Assembly: GCF_023091155.1 (NCBI RefSeq)
Contig: NZ_JAHWXK010000001.1
Coordinates: 186,001 to 250,000, forward strand
DNA: 64,000 bases
Reading direction: 5' to 3'
Source of the DNA: Microbacterium sufflavum
GTDB lineage: Bacteria > Actinomycetota > Actinomycetes > Actinomycetales > Microbacteriaceae
Made by a program: the position numbers and the translations under genes. This document shows, piece by piece, positions 37,372 through 46,866 of this stretch (positions within the stretch are counted from its first letter, which is position 1; each line of letters opens with the position of its first letter). Below the pieces are notes generated by a model that was given only the letters and a program-made list of their open reading frames with translations, was not told the DNA's origin and ran no database searches.

Positions 37372-37488
37372 TCAGCCCTGGCGCTGCTTGTGACGCGGGT
37401 TGCTCTTGCAGATCACCATGACGCGGCCGTGGCGGCGGATCACCTTGCAGTGGTCGCAGATCGGCTTGACGCTGGGGTTGACCTTCAT
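37372..37488 (-). CDS. rpmJ: Large ribosomal subunit protein bL36
   Basis: A 38-residue protein. The sequence starts [19 protein letters not shown] and ends [10 protein letters not shown], with the zinc-binding pattern C-x2-C ... C-x4-H (Cys11, Cys14, Cys27, His33) intact. It is short but unmistakable. It lies between infA and rpsM as in most bacteria. Confidence 0.95.
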   Translation of the reverse strand: MKVNPSVKPICDHCKVIRRHGRVMVICKSNPRHKQRQG

Positions 37489-37552
37489 GTTGTTTCCTGT
37501 TCGCTGTCTTCACCGGGCAGGCGGAATGCCTGGGGTGTTACTTCTCGACCGA

Positions 37553-37774
37553 TCAGCGGTAGCGGTAGACGATGCGGCCGCGGGTCAGATCGTAGGGGCT
37601 GAGCTCCACGACGACACGATCCTCGGGGATGATGCGGATGTAGTTCTGCCGCATCTTTCCGGAGATCGTCGCCAGGACCTTGTGTCCGTTGGTGAGCTCA
37701 ACGCGGAACATCGCGTTGGGCAGAGCCTCGGAGATCACGCCTTCGATCTCGATGACACCGTCTTTCTTAGCCAT
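37553..37774 (-). CDS. infA: Translation initiation factor IF-1
   Basis: A 73-residue OB-fold protein that binds the A site of the 30S subunit during initiation. The sequence [20 protein letters not shown] and the tail [15 protein letters not shown] are canonical. It is the first gene of the segment infA-rpmJ-rpsM-rpsK and is preceded by a terminator of the secY operon, so its promoter should lie within 37775-37890. Confidence 0.98.
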   Translation of the reverse strand: MAKKDGVIEIEGVISEALPNAMFRVELTNGHKVLATISGKMRQNYIRIIPEDRVVVELSPYDLTRGRIVYRYR

Positions 37775-37891
37775 AGCCTCGCTGACGCTTCTGCAGACCG
37801 GTCGATCTGCGGTGGATGGGTGGGGGTGGCGCCTGGCCGATCGGACACGCCGAACGCATGGCACAAGGCACCAAAGATCTATGTTATCCGA

Positions 37892-37929
37892 CGATGCCCC
37901 GTCCGGCAACTTGGCCGGACGGGGCATCG
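37892..37929. terminator. Terminator of the secY-adk-map-dsbA operon
   Basis: CGATGCCCCGTCCGGC (37892-37907) pairs perfectly with GCCGGACGGGGCATCG (37914-37929) around a 6-base loop. It lies 14 bp after the thiol-disulfide protein gene. Confidence 0.78.
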
Positions 37930-37942
37930 GGGCGGATCACAC

Positions 37943-38614
37943 TCAGCTCAGGAGGTCGGTGAGCTTCTTCATGTCGGCCTGATTCTGCAGGTCGAGCCGC
38001 TCGCCGTTGATCTCCACGGTCGGGGTGCCCTTGATGTCGTTCTTCTTCGCCTGGGCGGCGCCGAACTTGCGATAGGTCTCGTCGGTGATGCACGAGACGA
38101 CGTCGTCGTCCGCACCCACCTGCTTCGCGAACTCGGCCAGCTGGTCGGTGGTCAGACCCGCGGTGTTCTCCGTCGGCTGGTTCTCGAACAGCACCTTCGC
38201 GTAGTCGAAGTAGAGGTCGGCGTCGGACTCCGCGACGCAGAACGCCGCCCCGGCCGAACGCGACGAGTACTCGGTGCCCTGCGAGAAGCGGTCGAGGATC
38301 GCGATGGGGTGGTTCACGAGCGTGATCTCCCCGCTCGCCGCCTTCTCCTCCAGCTGCGCACCGAACTGGTCCTCGAAGGCCTTGCACGCCGGGCACTGGA
38401 AGTCGAGGAACACCGCGACGGTGTCCTTGCCGTCGCCCTTGCTGATCGAACCGGCCTCGGGGTCGAAGTTCTTGCTGGCGCTCGGCACGGCTCCTGGCGA
38501 CGTGGCCTGGTTGTTGAGGAACACCACGAGTCCACCGATCGCGACCAGGACCACGACGACGGCGATGGAGATGCCGATCGCGAACCAGTTGGTGTTGCTC
38601 TTCGCCGCTGCCAT
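37943..38614 (-). CDS. DsbA-family thioredoxin-like protein, membrane anchored
   Basis: A 223-residue protein with one N-terminal transmembrane helix (about 12-35, WFAIGISIAVVVVLVAIGGL) and an extracytoplasmic thioredoxin-fold domain. The active-site motif CPAC is in VFLDFQCPACKAFE, and the cis-Pro loop is KGTPTVEING. It probably oxidises or reduces disulfides in exported proteins. A second Cys pair (AFCVAES and VSCITDE) is present. Its ATG shares one base with the map stop (TAATG), so it is coupled to map. Confidence 0.88.
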   Translation of the reverse strand: MAAAKSNTNWFAIGISIAVVVVLVAIGGLVVFLNNQATSPGAVPSASKNFDPEAGSISKGDGKDTVAVFLDFQCPACKAFEDQFGAQLEEKAASGEITLVNHPIAILDRFSQGTEYSSRSAGAAFCVAESDADLYFDYAKVLFENQPTENTAGLTTDQLAEFAKQVGADDDVVSCITDETYRKFGAAQAKKNDIKGTPTVEINGERLDLQNQADMKKLTDLLS

Positions 38615-39465
38615 TACTTTCCGATCTCTCGAGGCTCGACCCCGAACGGGGCGAGTCCGGCTCTTCCGCCATCGGGCGCGGTGAGCACCCATATGCCACC
38701 ATCATGTCGGGCGACGCTATGTTCCCAATGTGAGCCGTCAGTGCCGTCGACGGTGGTCACGGTCCAGTCGTCGTCCTCGATGAACGTGGCCTCGCCGCCG
38801 GCGGTGACCATCGGCTCGATCGCCAGCACGAGCCCGGGCTTCACGTCGGCGCCGCGGTCGGGCGTGCGGTAGTTGAACACGCTCGGGGCCTCGTGCATCT
38901 TGCGGCCGATCCCGTGGCCGACGTACTCGCGGAGGATGCCGTACGGCTCCCCCGACACCACCGACGGCCCTTGCGCCTCGATGTAGTCCTGGATCGCGGC
39001 GCCGATCTCGTCGATCGAGGTCGCGGTGGCCATCGCGGCGATGCCCGCCCACATCGACCCCTCGGTCACGCGCGAGAGCTCCTCGCGACGGGCCACGAGC
39101 TCCGGACGCTCCGCGTCGGGGACGACGACCGTGATCGCGCTGTCGCCGTTCCATCCCTCGTACTGGGCGCCGCAGTCCACCGACACGATGTCGCCGGGCT
39201 CGAGCACGCGCTCCCCCGGGATGCCGTGGACCACCTGCTCGTTCACCGACACGCAGATCGTGTGGTGATAGCCGCGCACGAGCTGGAAGTTCGACTCGGC
39301 CCCGCGCTGGCGGATCGCGCGGTTGGCTGCGGCGTCGAGCTCGATGGTCTTCACGCCCGCCCTGATGAGGGGACGGACGGCATCGAGTGCCGCGGCCGTG
39401 ATCAGCCCGGGCTCGACCATGGCGCGCAACTGCGCCGGGGTCTTGTAGATCGAGCGGCGGAACAT
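38614..39465 (-). CDS. map: Type I methionine aminopeptidase
   Basis: A 283-residue metalloenzyme removing N-terminal methionine. The five metal ligands follow the family pattern, with YHHTICVSVNEQVVHGIPG (substrate His), SVDCGAQYEGWNGDSA (first Asp pair), GHGIGRKMHEAP (His) and LAIEPMV (Glu). The order secY-adk-map is standard. A downstream extension links it to the coupled thiol-disulfide gene. It ends with TAA overlapping the next ATG. Confidence 0.95.
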   Translation of the reverse strand: MFRRSIYKTPAQLRAMVEPGLITAAALDAVRPLIRAGVKTIELDAAANRAIRQRGAESNFQLVRGYHHTICVSVNEQVVHGIPGERVLEPGDIVSVDCGAQYEGWNGDSAITVVVPDAERPELVARREELSRVTEGSMWAGIAAMATATSIDEIGAAIQDYIEAQGPSVVSGEPYGILREYVGHGIGRKMHEAPSVFNYRTPDRGADVKPGLVLAIEPMVTAGGEATFIEDDDWTVTTVDGTDGSHWEHSVARHDGGIWVLTAPDGGRAGLAPFGVEPREIGK

Positions 39466-39466
39466 C

Positions 39467-40072
39467 TCAGGCTGCGGAGGCCGCGGAGCGCAGACCCCTC
39501 GCGGAGAGTGCTGCAGCGATGCGCTCGGTGATCTCCTCGAGCGAGCCAACGCCGTCGATGCGGTCGACGATCCCGCGCGCGCTGTAGACCTCGATGATCG
39601 GGGCCGTCTCGTTCTCGTAGATGTCCAGGCGGTGTGCGATGGCCTCGTCCGTGTCGTCCGAACGCCCCTGCTCCGCGGCACGGAGCGCGAGACGCGCGAT
39701 GCTCTCCTCGCGCGGGACGTCGAGCAGGATCACAGCGTCGAGCGCCTCCCCCCGGCCCTCCAGGAACGCATCGAGGTGCTCGACCTGAGCCGTGTTCCGG
39801 GGGTAACCATCGAGCAGGAAGCCGTTCGCGGCATCCTCCTGGCTCAGCCGGTCGCGCACGATCTCGCTCGTCAGCTCGTCCGGCACGAGGTCGCCCTTGT
39901 CGAGGATGGCGGTGACCTGCTGGCCGAGTGCCGTCCCCTCCTTGATGTTCGCGCGGAAGATGTCTCCGGTCGAGACGACCGGGATGCCGTAGGTCTCGGC
40001 GATGCGCACACCCTGCGTGCCCTTGCCGGAACCCTGCGGACCGACGATGAGAAGACGTGCGGATGCTGTCAT
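39467..40072 (-). CDS. adk: Adenylate kinase
   Basis: A 201-residue kinase converting ATP plus AMP to two ADP. The P-loop is GPQGSGKGTQ, the AMP site includes VSTGDIFRANI and GFLLDGYPRN, and the DDTDEAIAHRLDIYENET segment replaces a long LID. This is the short-LID, zinc-free form common in actinobacteria. Its ATG overlaps the secY stop (ATGA). Confidence 0.96.
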   Translation of the reverse strand: MTASARLLIVGPQGSGKGTQGVRIAETYGIPVVSTGDIFRANIKEGTALGQQVTAILDKGDLVPDELTSEIVRDRLSQEDAANGFLLDGYPRNTAQVEHLDAFLEGRGEALDAVILLDVPREESIARLALRAAEQGRSDDTDEAIAHRLDIYENETAPIIEVYSARGIVDRIDGVGSLEEITERIAAALSARGLRSAASAA

Positions 40073-41391
40073 CGGAGAAGCCCTTCGTAGTGTCGCTGCT
40101 GCAGCTGGGCGTCGATCTGCTTGACCGTCTCCAGTCCGACGCCGACGATGATGAGGATCGACGCGCCACCGAACGGGAAGTTCTGGTTGGCGCCGACCGT
40201 GGCGAGGGCGATCAGCGGGATCAGCGCGATCAGACCCAGGTAGAGCGAGCCGGGCAGCGTGATGCGGGTGAGCACGTAGTCGAGGTACTCCGCCGTCGGG
40301 CGACCCGCGCGGATGCCGGGGATGAAGCCGCCGTACTTCTTCATGTTGTCGGCGACCTCGACCGGGTTGAACGTGATCGCGACGTAGAAGTAGGTGAACC
40401 CGATGATCAGCAGGAAGTAGGCGATCATGTAGATCGGGCTGTTGCCGCTCGTGAAGTTCGCCGTGACCCAGCTCACCCAGGCGGGCGGCGTCGAGCCGTC
40501 CTGCGGGGTGTTGAACTGCGCGATCAGCGCGGGGATGTACAGCAGCGACGACGCGAAGATCACGGGGATCACACCCGCCATGTTCACCTTGATCGGGATG
40601 TACGTGTTCGTGCCGCCGTACGTGCGCCGGCCCACCATCCGCTTGGCGTACTGCACCGGGATACGGCGCTGCGACTGTTCGACGAAGACCACCAGGCCCA
40701 TCACGATGATGCCGACCACGAGCACGAGCAGGAAGATCTCGAAGCCCTTCGTCTGCCAGATGATGCTCATGGCGCCCGGGAAGGTGGCGGCGATCGAGGT
40801 GAAGATCAGCAGCGACATGCCGTTGCCGATGCCGCGCTCGGTCACGAGCTCCGCGAACCACATGATGAGGCCGGTACCGGCGGTCATCGCCATGATGATG
40901 AGCAGCTGCGCCCACCACACGTCGTTCGTGAGCAGCTGCTGGCAGGCCGCGATGTCGGTCGCGCCGAACAGCTGACCGCTGCGGGCGACCGTGACGAGCG
41001 TCGTCGACTGCAGCAGCGCGAGCGCGATCGTGAGGTACCGCGTGTACTGGGTCAGCTTCGCCTGTCCGGCCTGACCCTCCTTGTGCAGCGCCTCGAAGTG
41101 CGGGATGACGACGCGGAGGAGCTGCGTGATGATCGTCGCGGTGATGTACGGCATCACGCCGAGGGCGAAGATCGACAGCTGCAGCAGCGCGCCGCCGGAG
41201 AAGAGGTTGACCAGTCCGAGCAGACCCTCGGTGCCGGTGTTGGCCGCGAGGCACTCCTCGACGTTCGGGAAGTTCACGAACGGCGCGGGGACGTTCGAGC
41301 CGAGTCGGTAGATCGCGATGATGGCGAGCGTGAAACCGATCTTCCGACGCAGGTCGGGCGTGCGGAAGATCCGCGCGATGGCGCTAAACAA
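40069..41391 (-). CDS. secY: Preprotein translocase subunit SecY
   Basis: A 440-residue channel protein with ten transmembrane helices. It begins LFSAIARIFRTPDLRRKIGFTLAI and has the plug-region GLVNLFSGGALLQLSIFALGVMPY and the late GFTYFYVAITFNPVEVADNMKK. The start is TTG at 41391, fixed by GGAGG seven bases upstream; longer starts would read through the ribosome binding site. It leads secY-adk-map-dsbA and is separated from rplO by a terminator. Confidence 0.97.
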   Translation of the reverse strand: MFSAIARIFRTPDLRRKIGFTLAIIAIYRLGSNVPAPFVNFPNVEECLAANTGTEGLLGLVNLFSGGALLQLSIFALGVMPYITATIITQLLRVVIPHFEALHKEGQAGQAKLTQYTRYLTIALALLQSTTLVTVARSGQLFGATDIAACQQLLTNDVWWAQLLIIMAMTAGTGLIMWFAELVTERGIGNGMSLLIFTSIAATFPGAMSIIWQTKGFEIFLLVLVVGIIVMGLVVFVEQSQRRIPVQYAKRMVGRRTYGGTNTYIPIKVNMAGVIPVIFASSLLYIPALIAQFNTPQDGSTPPAWVSWVTANFTSGNSPIYMIAYFLLIIGFTYFYVAITFNPVEVADNMKKYGGFIPGIRAGRPTAEYLDYVLTRITLPGSLYLGLIALIPLIALATVGANQNFPFGGASILIIVGVGLETVKQIDAQLQQRHYEGLLR

Positions 41392-41500
41392 GGACGTTCC
41401 TCCTGAAAAGGTTGCCGGTCCCTGAAGGACGGCTGAAAGACCAGGGTAACTCACTCCGAGGTCTGCGATTGCGGCGTCGCCGCGTGCCCGCCTGCCGAAT

Positions 41501-41537
41501 CAGAAGAGGGGCCGGAGAATCTCCGACCCCTCTTCTG
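41501..41537. terminator. Terminator between rplO and secY
   Basis: CAGAAGAGGGG (41501-41511) pairs with CCCCTCTTCTG (41527-41537), with an inner CGGAG/CTCCG helix and a single mismatch. It ends the spc segment. A TACCCT box (minus, 41443-41448) downstream could be the -10 of a secY promoter. Confidence 0.75.
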
Positions 41538-41543
41538 CGGTGG

Positions 41544-42179
41544 TTACTTGACGGATCCGCCCGCAGCCACGATCTTCTGCTCGGCGGAACCCGAGACCTT
41601 GTCGACCGCGACGGTGAGCTTCACGGCGATGTCGCCGTTGCCGAGAACCTTGACCTTCTCGTTCTTGCGGACCGCCCCCTTGGCCACCAGGTCGCTGACG
41701 GTCACGTCGCCGCCCTGGGGGTAGAGCTCCGCGAGCTTCTCCAGGTTCACGACCTGGTACTCGACGCGGAACGGGTTCTTGAACCCGCGCAGCTTCGGGG
41801 TGCGCATGTGCAGCGGCATCTGCCCACCCTCGAAGCCGACGCGCACGGTGTTGCGGGCCTTCGTGCCCTTCGTGCCGCGACCGGCGGTCTTGCCCTTCGA
41901 GCCCTCACCGCGACCCACACGGGTCTTGGCGGTGTTGGCGCCGGGGACAGGACGCAGGTGGTGCACCTTGAGCACGCCGGGGCGGGACGCGGGAGCGTCC
42001 TTCTTCGGCGCGGCCTTCTTCGCAGCCGGCTTCGCGGCGGCGTCGGCCTTCGCGTCGGAGGCGGCCGTCTTGGCCGGCGCCTTCTTCGCAGCGGGCTTCT
42101 TCTCAGCAGCAGCCTTGGGAGCGGCAGCCTTCTTCGGGGCCTTCTCAGCCTCGACGGCGGCGTCGTTCTTCTCAGCCAT
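41544..42179 (-). CDS. rplO: Large ribosomal subunit protein uL15 with long basic N-terminal extension
   Basis: A 211-residue protein. Canonical L15 starts near residue 68 ([26 protein letters not shown]). The preceding 65 or so residues are a low-complexity Lys/Ala/Pro segment ([28 protein letters not shown]). L15 is usually about 145 residues. The extension is read in frame from an ATG overlapping the rpmD stop, so it is most likely translated. Confidence 0.97.
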   Translation of the reverse strand: MAEKNDAAVEAEKAPKKAAAPKAAAEKKPAAKKAPAKTAASDAKADAAAKPAAKKAAPKKDAPASRPGVLKVHHLRPVPGANTAKTRVGRGEGSKGKTAGRGTKGTKARNTVRVGFEGGQMPLHMRTPKLRGFKNPFRVEYQVVNLEKLAELYPQGGDVTVSDLVAKGAVRKNEKVKVLGNGDIAVKLTVAVDKVSGSAEQKIVAAGGSVK

Positions 42180-42364
42180 TAGTCGATCTCCTCAACCTTG
42201 ACGAGGTGGGCGACGGTCTTGACGTAGCCGCGCGTCTGCGCGTCGTCGGGGCGGACGGTGCTGTCACCGATCCGCTTGAGACCGAGGCTGCGCAGCGTGT
42301 CGCGCTGGTTCTGCTTCTCGCTCACCTTGGACTTGATCTGCGTGACCTTGAGTCGCGCGGCCAT
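42179..42364 (-). CDS. rpmD: Large ribosomal subunit protein uL30
   Basis: A 61-residue protein starting [21 protein letters not shown] and including [16 protein letters not shown]. Its start overlaps the rpsE stop and its stop overlaps the rplO start, so all three are coupled. Bacterial-type short L30. Confidence 0.96.
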   Translation of the reverse strand: MAARLKVTQIKSKVSEKQNQRDTLRSLGLKRIGDSTVRPDDAQTRGYVKTVAHLVKVEEID

Positions 42365-43062
42365 CAGGCACCTACCTTCTGTGCGGCGATGGCCTCGGCC
42401 TCGGCGCGGACGAGACGCGCCGGGGCGACCTGGTCGAACTCGAGACCACGACGTGCGGCGACGGCGCGGGGCTCCTCGAGCTCCTTCAGGGCGGTGACCG
42501 TCGCGTGCACGATGTTGATCGTGTTCGACGAGCCGAGCGACTTGGACAGCACGTCGTGGATACCAGCGCACTCGAGCACGGCGCGGACCGGACCACCGGC
42601 GATCACACCGGTACCGGCAGCGGCCGGACGCAGCAGCACGACACCGGCGGCCGACTCACCCTGCACGGGGTGCGGGATGGTGCTGCCGACGCGGGGCACG
42701 CGGAAGAAGTTGCGCTTGGCCTCTTCGACACCCTTCGAGATCGCCAGGGGGACCTCGCGGGCCTTGCCGTAGCCGACGCCCACCAGACCGTTGCCGTCAC
42801 CGACGACCACGAGAGCGGTGAAGCTGAAGCGACGACCACCCTTCACGACCTTCGAGACGCGGTTGATGGTGACGACGCGCTCCAGGAACTGGTTGTCGCC
42901 GCGGTCGCGCGAGTTGCGGTCGCGGCCGCCCTGGTTGCGGTCACGTCCGCCGCGGCGGCCGTCCCGCTGGTCACGAGTCGGCTCAGCCTGCGTGGTGCCG
43001 GCGGCCGTCTCGGAAGTGGCAGCTGCCGCTTCGGTCACTTCGTTCTCCTTGTTGTCACTCAC
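42364..43062 (-). CDS. rpsE: Small ribosomal subunit protein uS5
   Basis: A 232-residue protein. The core from about 57 ([23 protein letters not shown]) through [18 protein letters not shown] is canonical and takes part in decoding fidelity. An N-terminal 55-residue extension is rich in Ala, Glu, Arg, Gly and Asp with RDRN repeats. It begins at GTG 43062, overlapping the rplR stop. Confidence 0.97.
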   Translation of the reverse strand: MSDNKENEVTEAAAATSETAAGTTQAEPTRDQRDGRRGGRDRNQGGRDRNSRDRGDNQFLERVVTINRVSKVVKGGRRFSFTALVVVGDGNGLVGVGYGKAREVPLAISKGVEEAKRNFFRVPRVGSTIPHPVQGESAAGVVLLRPAAAGTGVIAGGPVRAVLECAGIHDVLSKSLGSSNTINIVHATVTALKELEEPRAVAARRGLEFDQVAPARLVRAEAEAIAAQKVGA

Positions 43063-43418
43063 AGTGCCAGACCCCCTTCACGGGCGCCGTCGGCGATGGC
43101 GGCGACACGACCCGCGTAGCGGTTGCCGCCACGGTCGAACACAGCCTCGGAAACGCCGGCAGCCTTCGCACGCTCGGCGAGCAGCTCGCCGACCTTGCGA
43201 GCCTTGGCGGTCTTGTCGCCCTCGAGCGAGCGCAGGTCGGTCTCGAGCGTCGATGCCGACGCGACCGTGTGGCCCTTGCTGTCGTCGACGAGCTGCACGA
43301 AGACGTGACGCGCCGAACGGTTGACGACGAGACGCGGACGCGCCTCGGTGCCCACGATCTTCTTGCGAAGACGGGCGTGACGACGCGCGCGGGCGTCGGA
43401 CTTCGACTTCACAGCCAT
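43059..43418 (-). CDS. rplR: Large ribosomal subunit protein uL18
   Basis: A 119-residue 5S rRNA-binding protein. The basic start [22 protein letters not shown] and the closing [24 protein letters not shown] are canonical. It overlaps rpsE by four bases in the spc segment. Confidence 0.98.
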   Translation of the reverse strand: MAVKSKSDARARRHARLRKKIVGTEARPRLVVNRSARHVFVQLVDDSKGHTVASASTLETDLRSLEGDKTAKARKVGELLAERAKAAGVSEAVFDRGGNRYAGRVAAIADGAREGGLAL

Positions 43419-43420
43419 GG

Positions 43421-43957
43421 TTACTTACCAGCCTTTCCGGCCTTGCGACGCACGACCTCGCCGGCGTAGCGCACACCCTTGCCCTTGTACGGCTCGGGCT
43501 TGCGGATCTTGCGGATGTTCGCAGCCGCCTCACCGACGGCCTGCTTGTCGATCCCGCTGACGGTGAGCTTGTTCGTGCCCTCGACCGTGAGCGTGATGCC
43601 GGCGGGCGGGTCGATCAGGACCGGGTGCGAGAAGCCGAGGGCGAACTCGACCGAGCTGCCCTTCTGCTGCACGCGGTAACCGGTGCCGACGACCTCGAGA
43701 CCCTTGGAGTAGCCCTGGGTCACGCCGATGATGTTGTTGTTGATGAGCGTGCGGGTCAGGCCGTGAAGCGACCGGGACTCGCGCTCGTCGTCGGGGCGGG
43801 TGACGAGAACCTGGTTCTCCTCGACCGACACCTCGATGGGGCTGGCCACCGTGAGGGTGAGCTCACCCTTGGGGCCCTTCACCGCGACCTCACGGCCGTC
43901 GACCGAAACGGTCACGCCCGCGGGAACGTCGATGGGAAGTCGTCCAATACGCGACAT
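43421..43957 (-). CDS. rplF: Large ribosomal subunit protein uL6
   Basis: A 178-residue protein made of two similar domains. It starts [20 protein letters not shown] and ends in the conserved [23 protein letters not shown]. It lies 6 bp after rpsH in the spc segment. Confidence 0.98.
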   Translation of the reverse strand: MSRIGRLPIDVPAGVTVSVDGREVAVKGPKGELTLTVASPIEVSVEENQVLVTRPDDERESRSLHGLTRTLINNNIIGVTQGYSKGLEVVGTGYRVQQKGSSVEFALGFSHPVLIDPPAGITLTVEGTNKLTVSGIDKQAVGEAAANIRKIRKPEPYKGKGVRYAGEVVRRKAGKAGK

Positions 43958-43963
43958 TTCGGA

Positions 43964-44362
43964 TTACCACACGTAGGCGAGAACTTCTCCGCCCACGCCC
44001 TTCTGCTCAGCCTGGCGGTCCGTGAGGAGACCGGAGGAGGTGGACAGGATGGCCACGCCGAGGCCGCCGAGGACCGTGGGGATCTCGGTGGACTTCGCGT
44101 ACACGCGAAGGCCGGGCTTCGACACGCGCTTGATGCCCGCGATGGAGCGCTCGCGGTTCGGGCCGTACTTCAGCGTCAGCGTGAGGTTCTTGCCCACGCG
44201 CGCGTCGGACGTCTCCCAACCGGCGATGTAGCCCTCCTGCTGGAGGATCTCCGCGATGTGCGTCTTGAGCTTGCTCGACGGCAGGGTCACGGAGTCGTGG
44301 TGCGCCGAGTTCGCGTTGCGCAGACGGGTCAGCATGTCTGCGACCGGGTCTGTCATTGTCAT
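43964..44362 (-). CDS. rpsH: Small ribosomal subunit protein uS8
   Basis: A 132-residue protein that binds 16S r[23 protein letters not shown] and the late [11 protein letters not shown] are canonical. Upstream lies a 133-bp gap with a terminator rather than the S14 gene expected here, so rpsH probably starts a new transcript. Confidence 0.98.
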   Translation of the reverse strand: MTMTDPVADMLTRLRNANSAHHDSVTLPSSKLKTHIAEILQQEGYIAGWETSDARVGKNLTLTLKYGPNRERSIAGIKRVSKPGLRVYAKSTEIPTVLGGLGVAILSTSSGLLTDRQAEQKGVGGEVLAYVW

Positions 44363-44454
44363 GGTTGTCTACTTTCGTTCATGAGGTTCCGGCTGCCGTT
44401 ACACGACAGACGGCCTGCGATGAGCACGCAATCTTCAATTGTACGTGCACATCA

Positions 44455-44487
44455 ACGGGCTCAGTGACACGAGACCACTGAGCCCGT
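44455..44487. terminator. Terminator between rplE and rpsH, where rpsN is expected
   Basis: ACGGGCTCAGTG (44455-44466) pairs with CACTGAGCCCGT (44476-44487), a 12-bp stem and 9-base loop, nine bases after the rplE stop. It breaks the spc segment at the place where many actinobacteria carry rpsN. Confidence 0.75.
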
Positions 44488-44495
44488 CGACGGTG

Positions 44496-45086
44496 TTACG
44501 CCTGAGCGTCGTCCGCGCGGAACGGGAAGCCGAGGTGACGCAGAAGCGCGCGGCCCTCGTCGTCCGTCTTCGCCGAGGTCACGACGGTGATGTCGAAGCC
44601 CCGGACGCGGTCGATCTTGTCCTGATCGATCTCGTGGAACACGCTCTGCTCCTGGAGACCGAACGTGTAGTTGCCGTTGCCGTCGAACTGCTTGGCCGAC
44701 AGACCGCGGAAGTCGCGGATGCGGGGCAGAGCGAGCGACACCAGACGGTCCACGAACTCCCACGCGCGGTCACCGCGGAGGGTGACGTGCGCGCCGATGG
44801 CCTGTCCCTCACGCAGCTTGAACTGCGCGATCGACTTGCGAGCCTTCGTGACGATCGGCTTCTGACCGGTGATGCGGGTGAGGTCCTCGACCGCACCATC
44901 GATCACCTTGCTGTCGCGAGCCGCCTCGCCGACACCGGTGTTCACGACCACCTTGACCAGGCCGGGGATCTGCATGACGTTCGAGTAGCCGAACTCGTCC
45001 TGCAGAGCCTTCTTGATCTCGGCGTTGTACTTCGCCTTCAGGCGGGGCTGGATCTTGCCAGCCACCGCAGCGTCGGTCGTTGCCAT
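44496..45086 (-). CDS. rplE: Large ribosomal subunit protein uL5
   Basis: A 196-residue protein of the central protuberance, binding 5S r[26 protein letters not shown] and [28 protein letters not shown] are canonical. It shares the rplX stop region and is followed by a terminator. Confidence 0.98.
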   Translation of the reverse strand: MATTDAAVAGKIQPRLKAKYNAEIKKALQDEFGYSNVMQIPGLVKVVVNTGVGEAARDSKVIDGAVEDLTRITGQKPIVTKARKSIAQFKLREGQAIGAHVTLRGDRAWEFVDRLVSLALPRIRDFRGLSAKQFDGNGNYTFGLQEQSVFHEIDQDKIDRVRGFDITVVTSAKTDDEGRALLRHLGFPFRADDAQA

Positions 45087-45445
45087 CAGAGGTCCTTACC
45101 GCTCTTCTTCGCGTACCGCACGCGGACGGTGCGCTTGACGCCGTCCTTGGTCTGCTCCTCGACCCGGTGGCCGACCTTGGTCGGCTTCTTGGTCGAGGGG
45201 TCGACGAGTGCGACGTTCGAGATGTGGATGGGCGCCTCGACGGTCTCGAGGCCACCCGTCTTGGTGCCACGCTGCGTCTGACCGACGCGCGTGTGCTTGG
45301 TGACGTAGTTGACGCCCTCGACGACGACACGGTTCTGCTCGACGAGGATGTCGAGCACCTTGCCCTGCTTGCCGCGGTCGCCACCACGCTCGGGCTTGGC
45401 GCCCGAGATGACCTGAACCAGGTCGCCCTTCTTGATCTTCGCCAT
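45086..45445 (-). CDS. rplX: Large ribosomal subunit protein uL24
   Basis: A 119-residue assembly protein. It starts [22 protein letters not shown], a KOW motif, and continues [20 protein letters not shown]. It lies between rplN and rplE as usual. An assembly initiator of the 50S subunit. Confidence 0.98.
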   Translation of the reverse strand: MAKIKKGDLVQVISGAKPERGGDRGKQGKVLDILVEQNRVVVEGVNYVTKHTRVGQTQRGTKTGGLETVEAPIHISNVALVDPSTKKPTKVGHRVEEQTKDGVKRTVRVRYAKKSGKDL

Positions 45446-45447
45446 GA

Positions 45448-45816
45448 TCAGATGACCTCCGGTGCCAGCGAGACGATCTTCATGAACTTCTTGTCGCGAA
45501 GCTCACGGCCGACCGGGCCGAAGATACGGGTGCCGCGGGGCTCCCCGTCGTTCTTCAGGATGACGGCGGCGTTCTCGTCGAACTTGATGTAGGAGCCGTC
45601 CGGACGACGGACCTCCTTCTTGGTGCGGACGATGACCGCCTTGACGACGTCGCCCTTCTTGACGTTGCCACCGGGGATCGCGTCCTTGACGGTCGCGACG
45701 ATGGTGTCGCCCAGGCCCGCGTAGCGGCGGCGCGAACCACCGAGAACGCGGATCGTGAGCAGCTCCTTGGCGCCGGTGTTGTCGGCGACCTTGAGTCGGG
45801 ACTCCTGCTGAATCAC
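45448..45816 (-). CDS. rplN: Large ribosomal subunit protein uL14
   Basis: A 122-residue protein at the subunit interface. [20 protein letters not shown] and the closing [24 protein letters not shown] are canonical. Its start overlaps the rpsQ stop by four bases. Confidence 0.98.
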   Translation of the reverse strand: MIQQESRLKVADNTGAKELLTIRVLGGSRRRYAGLGDTIVATVKDAIPGGNVKKGDVVKAVIVRTKKEVRRPDGSYIKFDENAAVILKNDGEPRGTRIFGPVGRELRDKKFMKIVSLAPEVI

Positions 45817-46130
45817 TTGGCCTTCTCCAGAATCTCCACCAGGCGCCAGCGCTTCGTGGCGCTCAGCGGGCGGGTCTCGTTGATCAGGACCAGGTCGCCG
45901 ATGCCGGCGGTGTTCGCCTCATCGTGCGCCTTGACCTTCGACGTGCGGCGGATGACCTTGCCGTAAAGCGGGTGCTTCACGCGGTCCTCCACCTCGACGA
46001 CGATGGTCTTGTCCATCTTGTCGCTGACGACGTAGCCGCGACGGGCCTTGCGGTACCCGCGGGCGTCCGCGTCGCGCACGTCGTGAGCGGCGTGCTCAAC
46101 CTCGACGGCAGCTTCCTTCTTGGTGGCCAT
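45813..46130 (-). CDS. rpsQ: Small ribosomal subunit protein uS17
   Basis: A 105-residue protein. The OB-fold core [26 protein letters not shown] is canonical. An N-terminal segment of about 28 residues with [20 protein letters not shown] precedes it, longer than the usual S17. The ATG at 46130 overlaps the rpmC stop (TGATG); a GTG at 46133 is an alternative. Confidence 0.96.
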   Translation of the reverse strand: MATKKEAAVEVEHAAHDVRDADARGYRKARRGYVVSDKMDKTIVVEVEDRVKHPLYGKVIRRTSKVKAHDEANTAGIGDLVLINETRPLSATKRWRLVEILEKAK

Positions 46131-46447
46131 CACTCAGCCTCTTCCTTCACGGCGTCGTCGGCGGCGTCCGCCTTCTTCGCCTTCGACTTGGTCGCCTTCT
46201 TCGCGGGAGCCTCGACCGGAGCGGGCGTCGCACGGATGCCCAGCTCACGCTCGCGGATCACGGTGTACAGGCGCGCGATGTCGCGCTTGACGGCGCGGAT
46301 GCGGCCGTGGCTCTCCAGCTGGCCGGTGGCCGACTGGAAACGGAGGTTGAACAGCTCCTCCTTGGCCTTGCGCAGCTCCTCAACGAGGCGCTGGTCTTCG
46401 AACGTGTCGAGCTCTGCCGGAGCGAGCTCCTTGGTGCCGATCGCCAT
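46130..46447 (-). CDS. rpmC: Large ribosomal subunit protein uL29 with Lys/Ala-rich tail
   Basis: A 105-residue protein. The first 68 residues are canonical L29 ([38 protein letters not shown]). The last 37 residues are a tail of Ala, Lys, Pro, then Glu and Asp. L29 is usually 60-75 residues. It lies beside the nascent chain exit of the large subunit. Confidence 0.97.
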   Translation of the reverse strand: MAIGTKELAPAELDTFEDQRLVEELRKAKEELFNLRFQSATGQLESHGRIRAVKRDIARLYTVIRERELGIRATPAPVEAPAKKATKSKAKKADAADDAVKEEAE

Positions 46448-46866
46448 TACGCGTCGCCCTCCTCGCGCTTGATGATGCGTGCCTTGAGCGGCAGCTTGTG
46501 GATTGCACGGGTCAGTGCCTCGCGAGCGAGCTGCTCGTCGACACCCGCGACCTCGAAGAGGACGCGGCCCGGCTTGACGTTGGCGACCCACCACTCGGGG
46601 GAACCCTTACCGGAACCCATGCGGGTCTCGGCCGGCTTCTTCGTGAGCGGACGGTCCGGGTAGATGTTGATCCACACCTTGCCGCCACGCTTGATGTGAC
46701 GGGTCATCGCGATACGAGCGGACTCGATCTGACGGTTCGTCACGTACGCGGGCGTGAGGGCCTGGATGCCGAACTCGCCGAAGGAGACCTTCGTGCCGCC
46801 GGTGGCCTGACCCGAGCGACCCGGGTGGTGCTGCTTGCGGTACTTGACCTTACGGGGGATGAGCAT
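46447..46866 (-). CDS. rplP: Large ribosomal subunit protein uL16
   Basis: A 139-residue protein near the peptidyl transferase centre and A-site t[23 protein letters not shown] and the arginine-bearing [19 protein letters not shown] are canonical. It overlaps neighbours by one base on each side. Confidence 0.98.
   Translation of the reverse strand: MLIPRKVKYRKQHHPGRSGQATGGTKVSFGEFGIQALTPAYVTNRQIESARIAMTRHIKRGGKVWINIYPDRPLTKKPAETRMGSGKGSPEWWVANVKPGRVLFEVAGVDEQLAREALTRAIHKLPLKARIIKREEGDA

Noticed and set aside
44363..44495. Possible rpsN gene between rplE and rpsH
   Set aside because: The gap is too short for S14 and no frame shows its zinc-binding cysteines.
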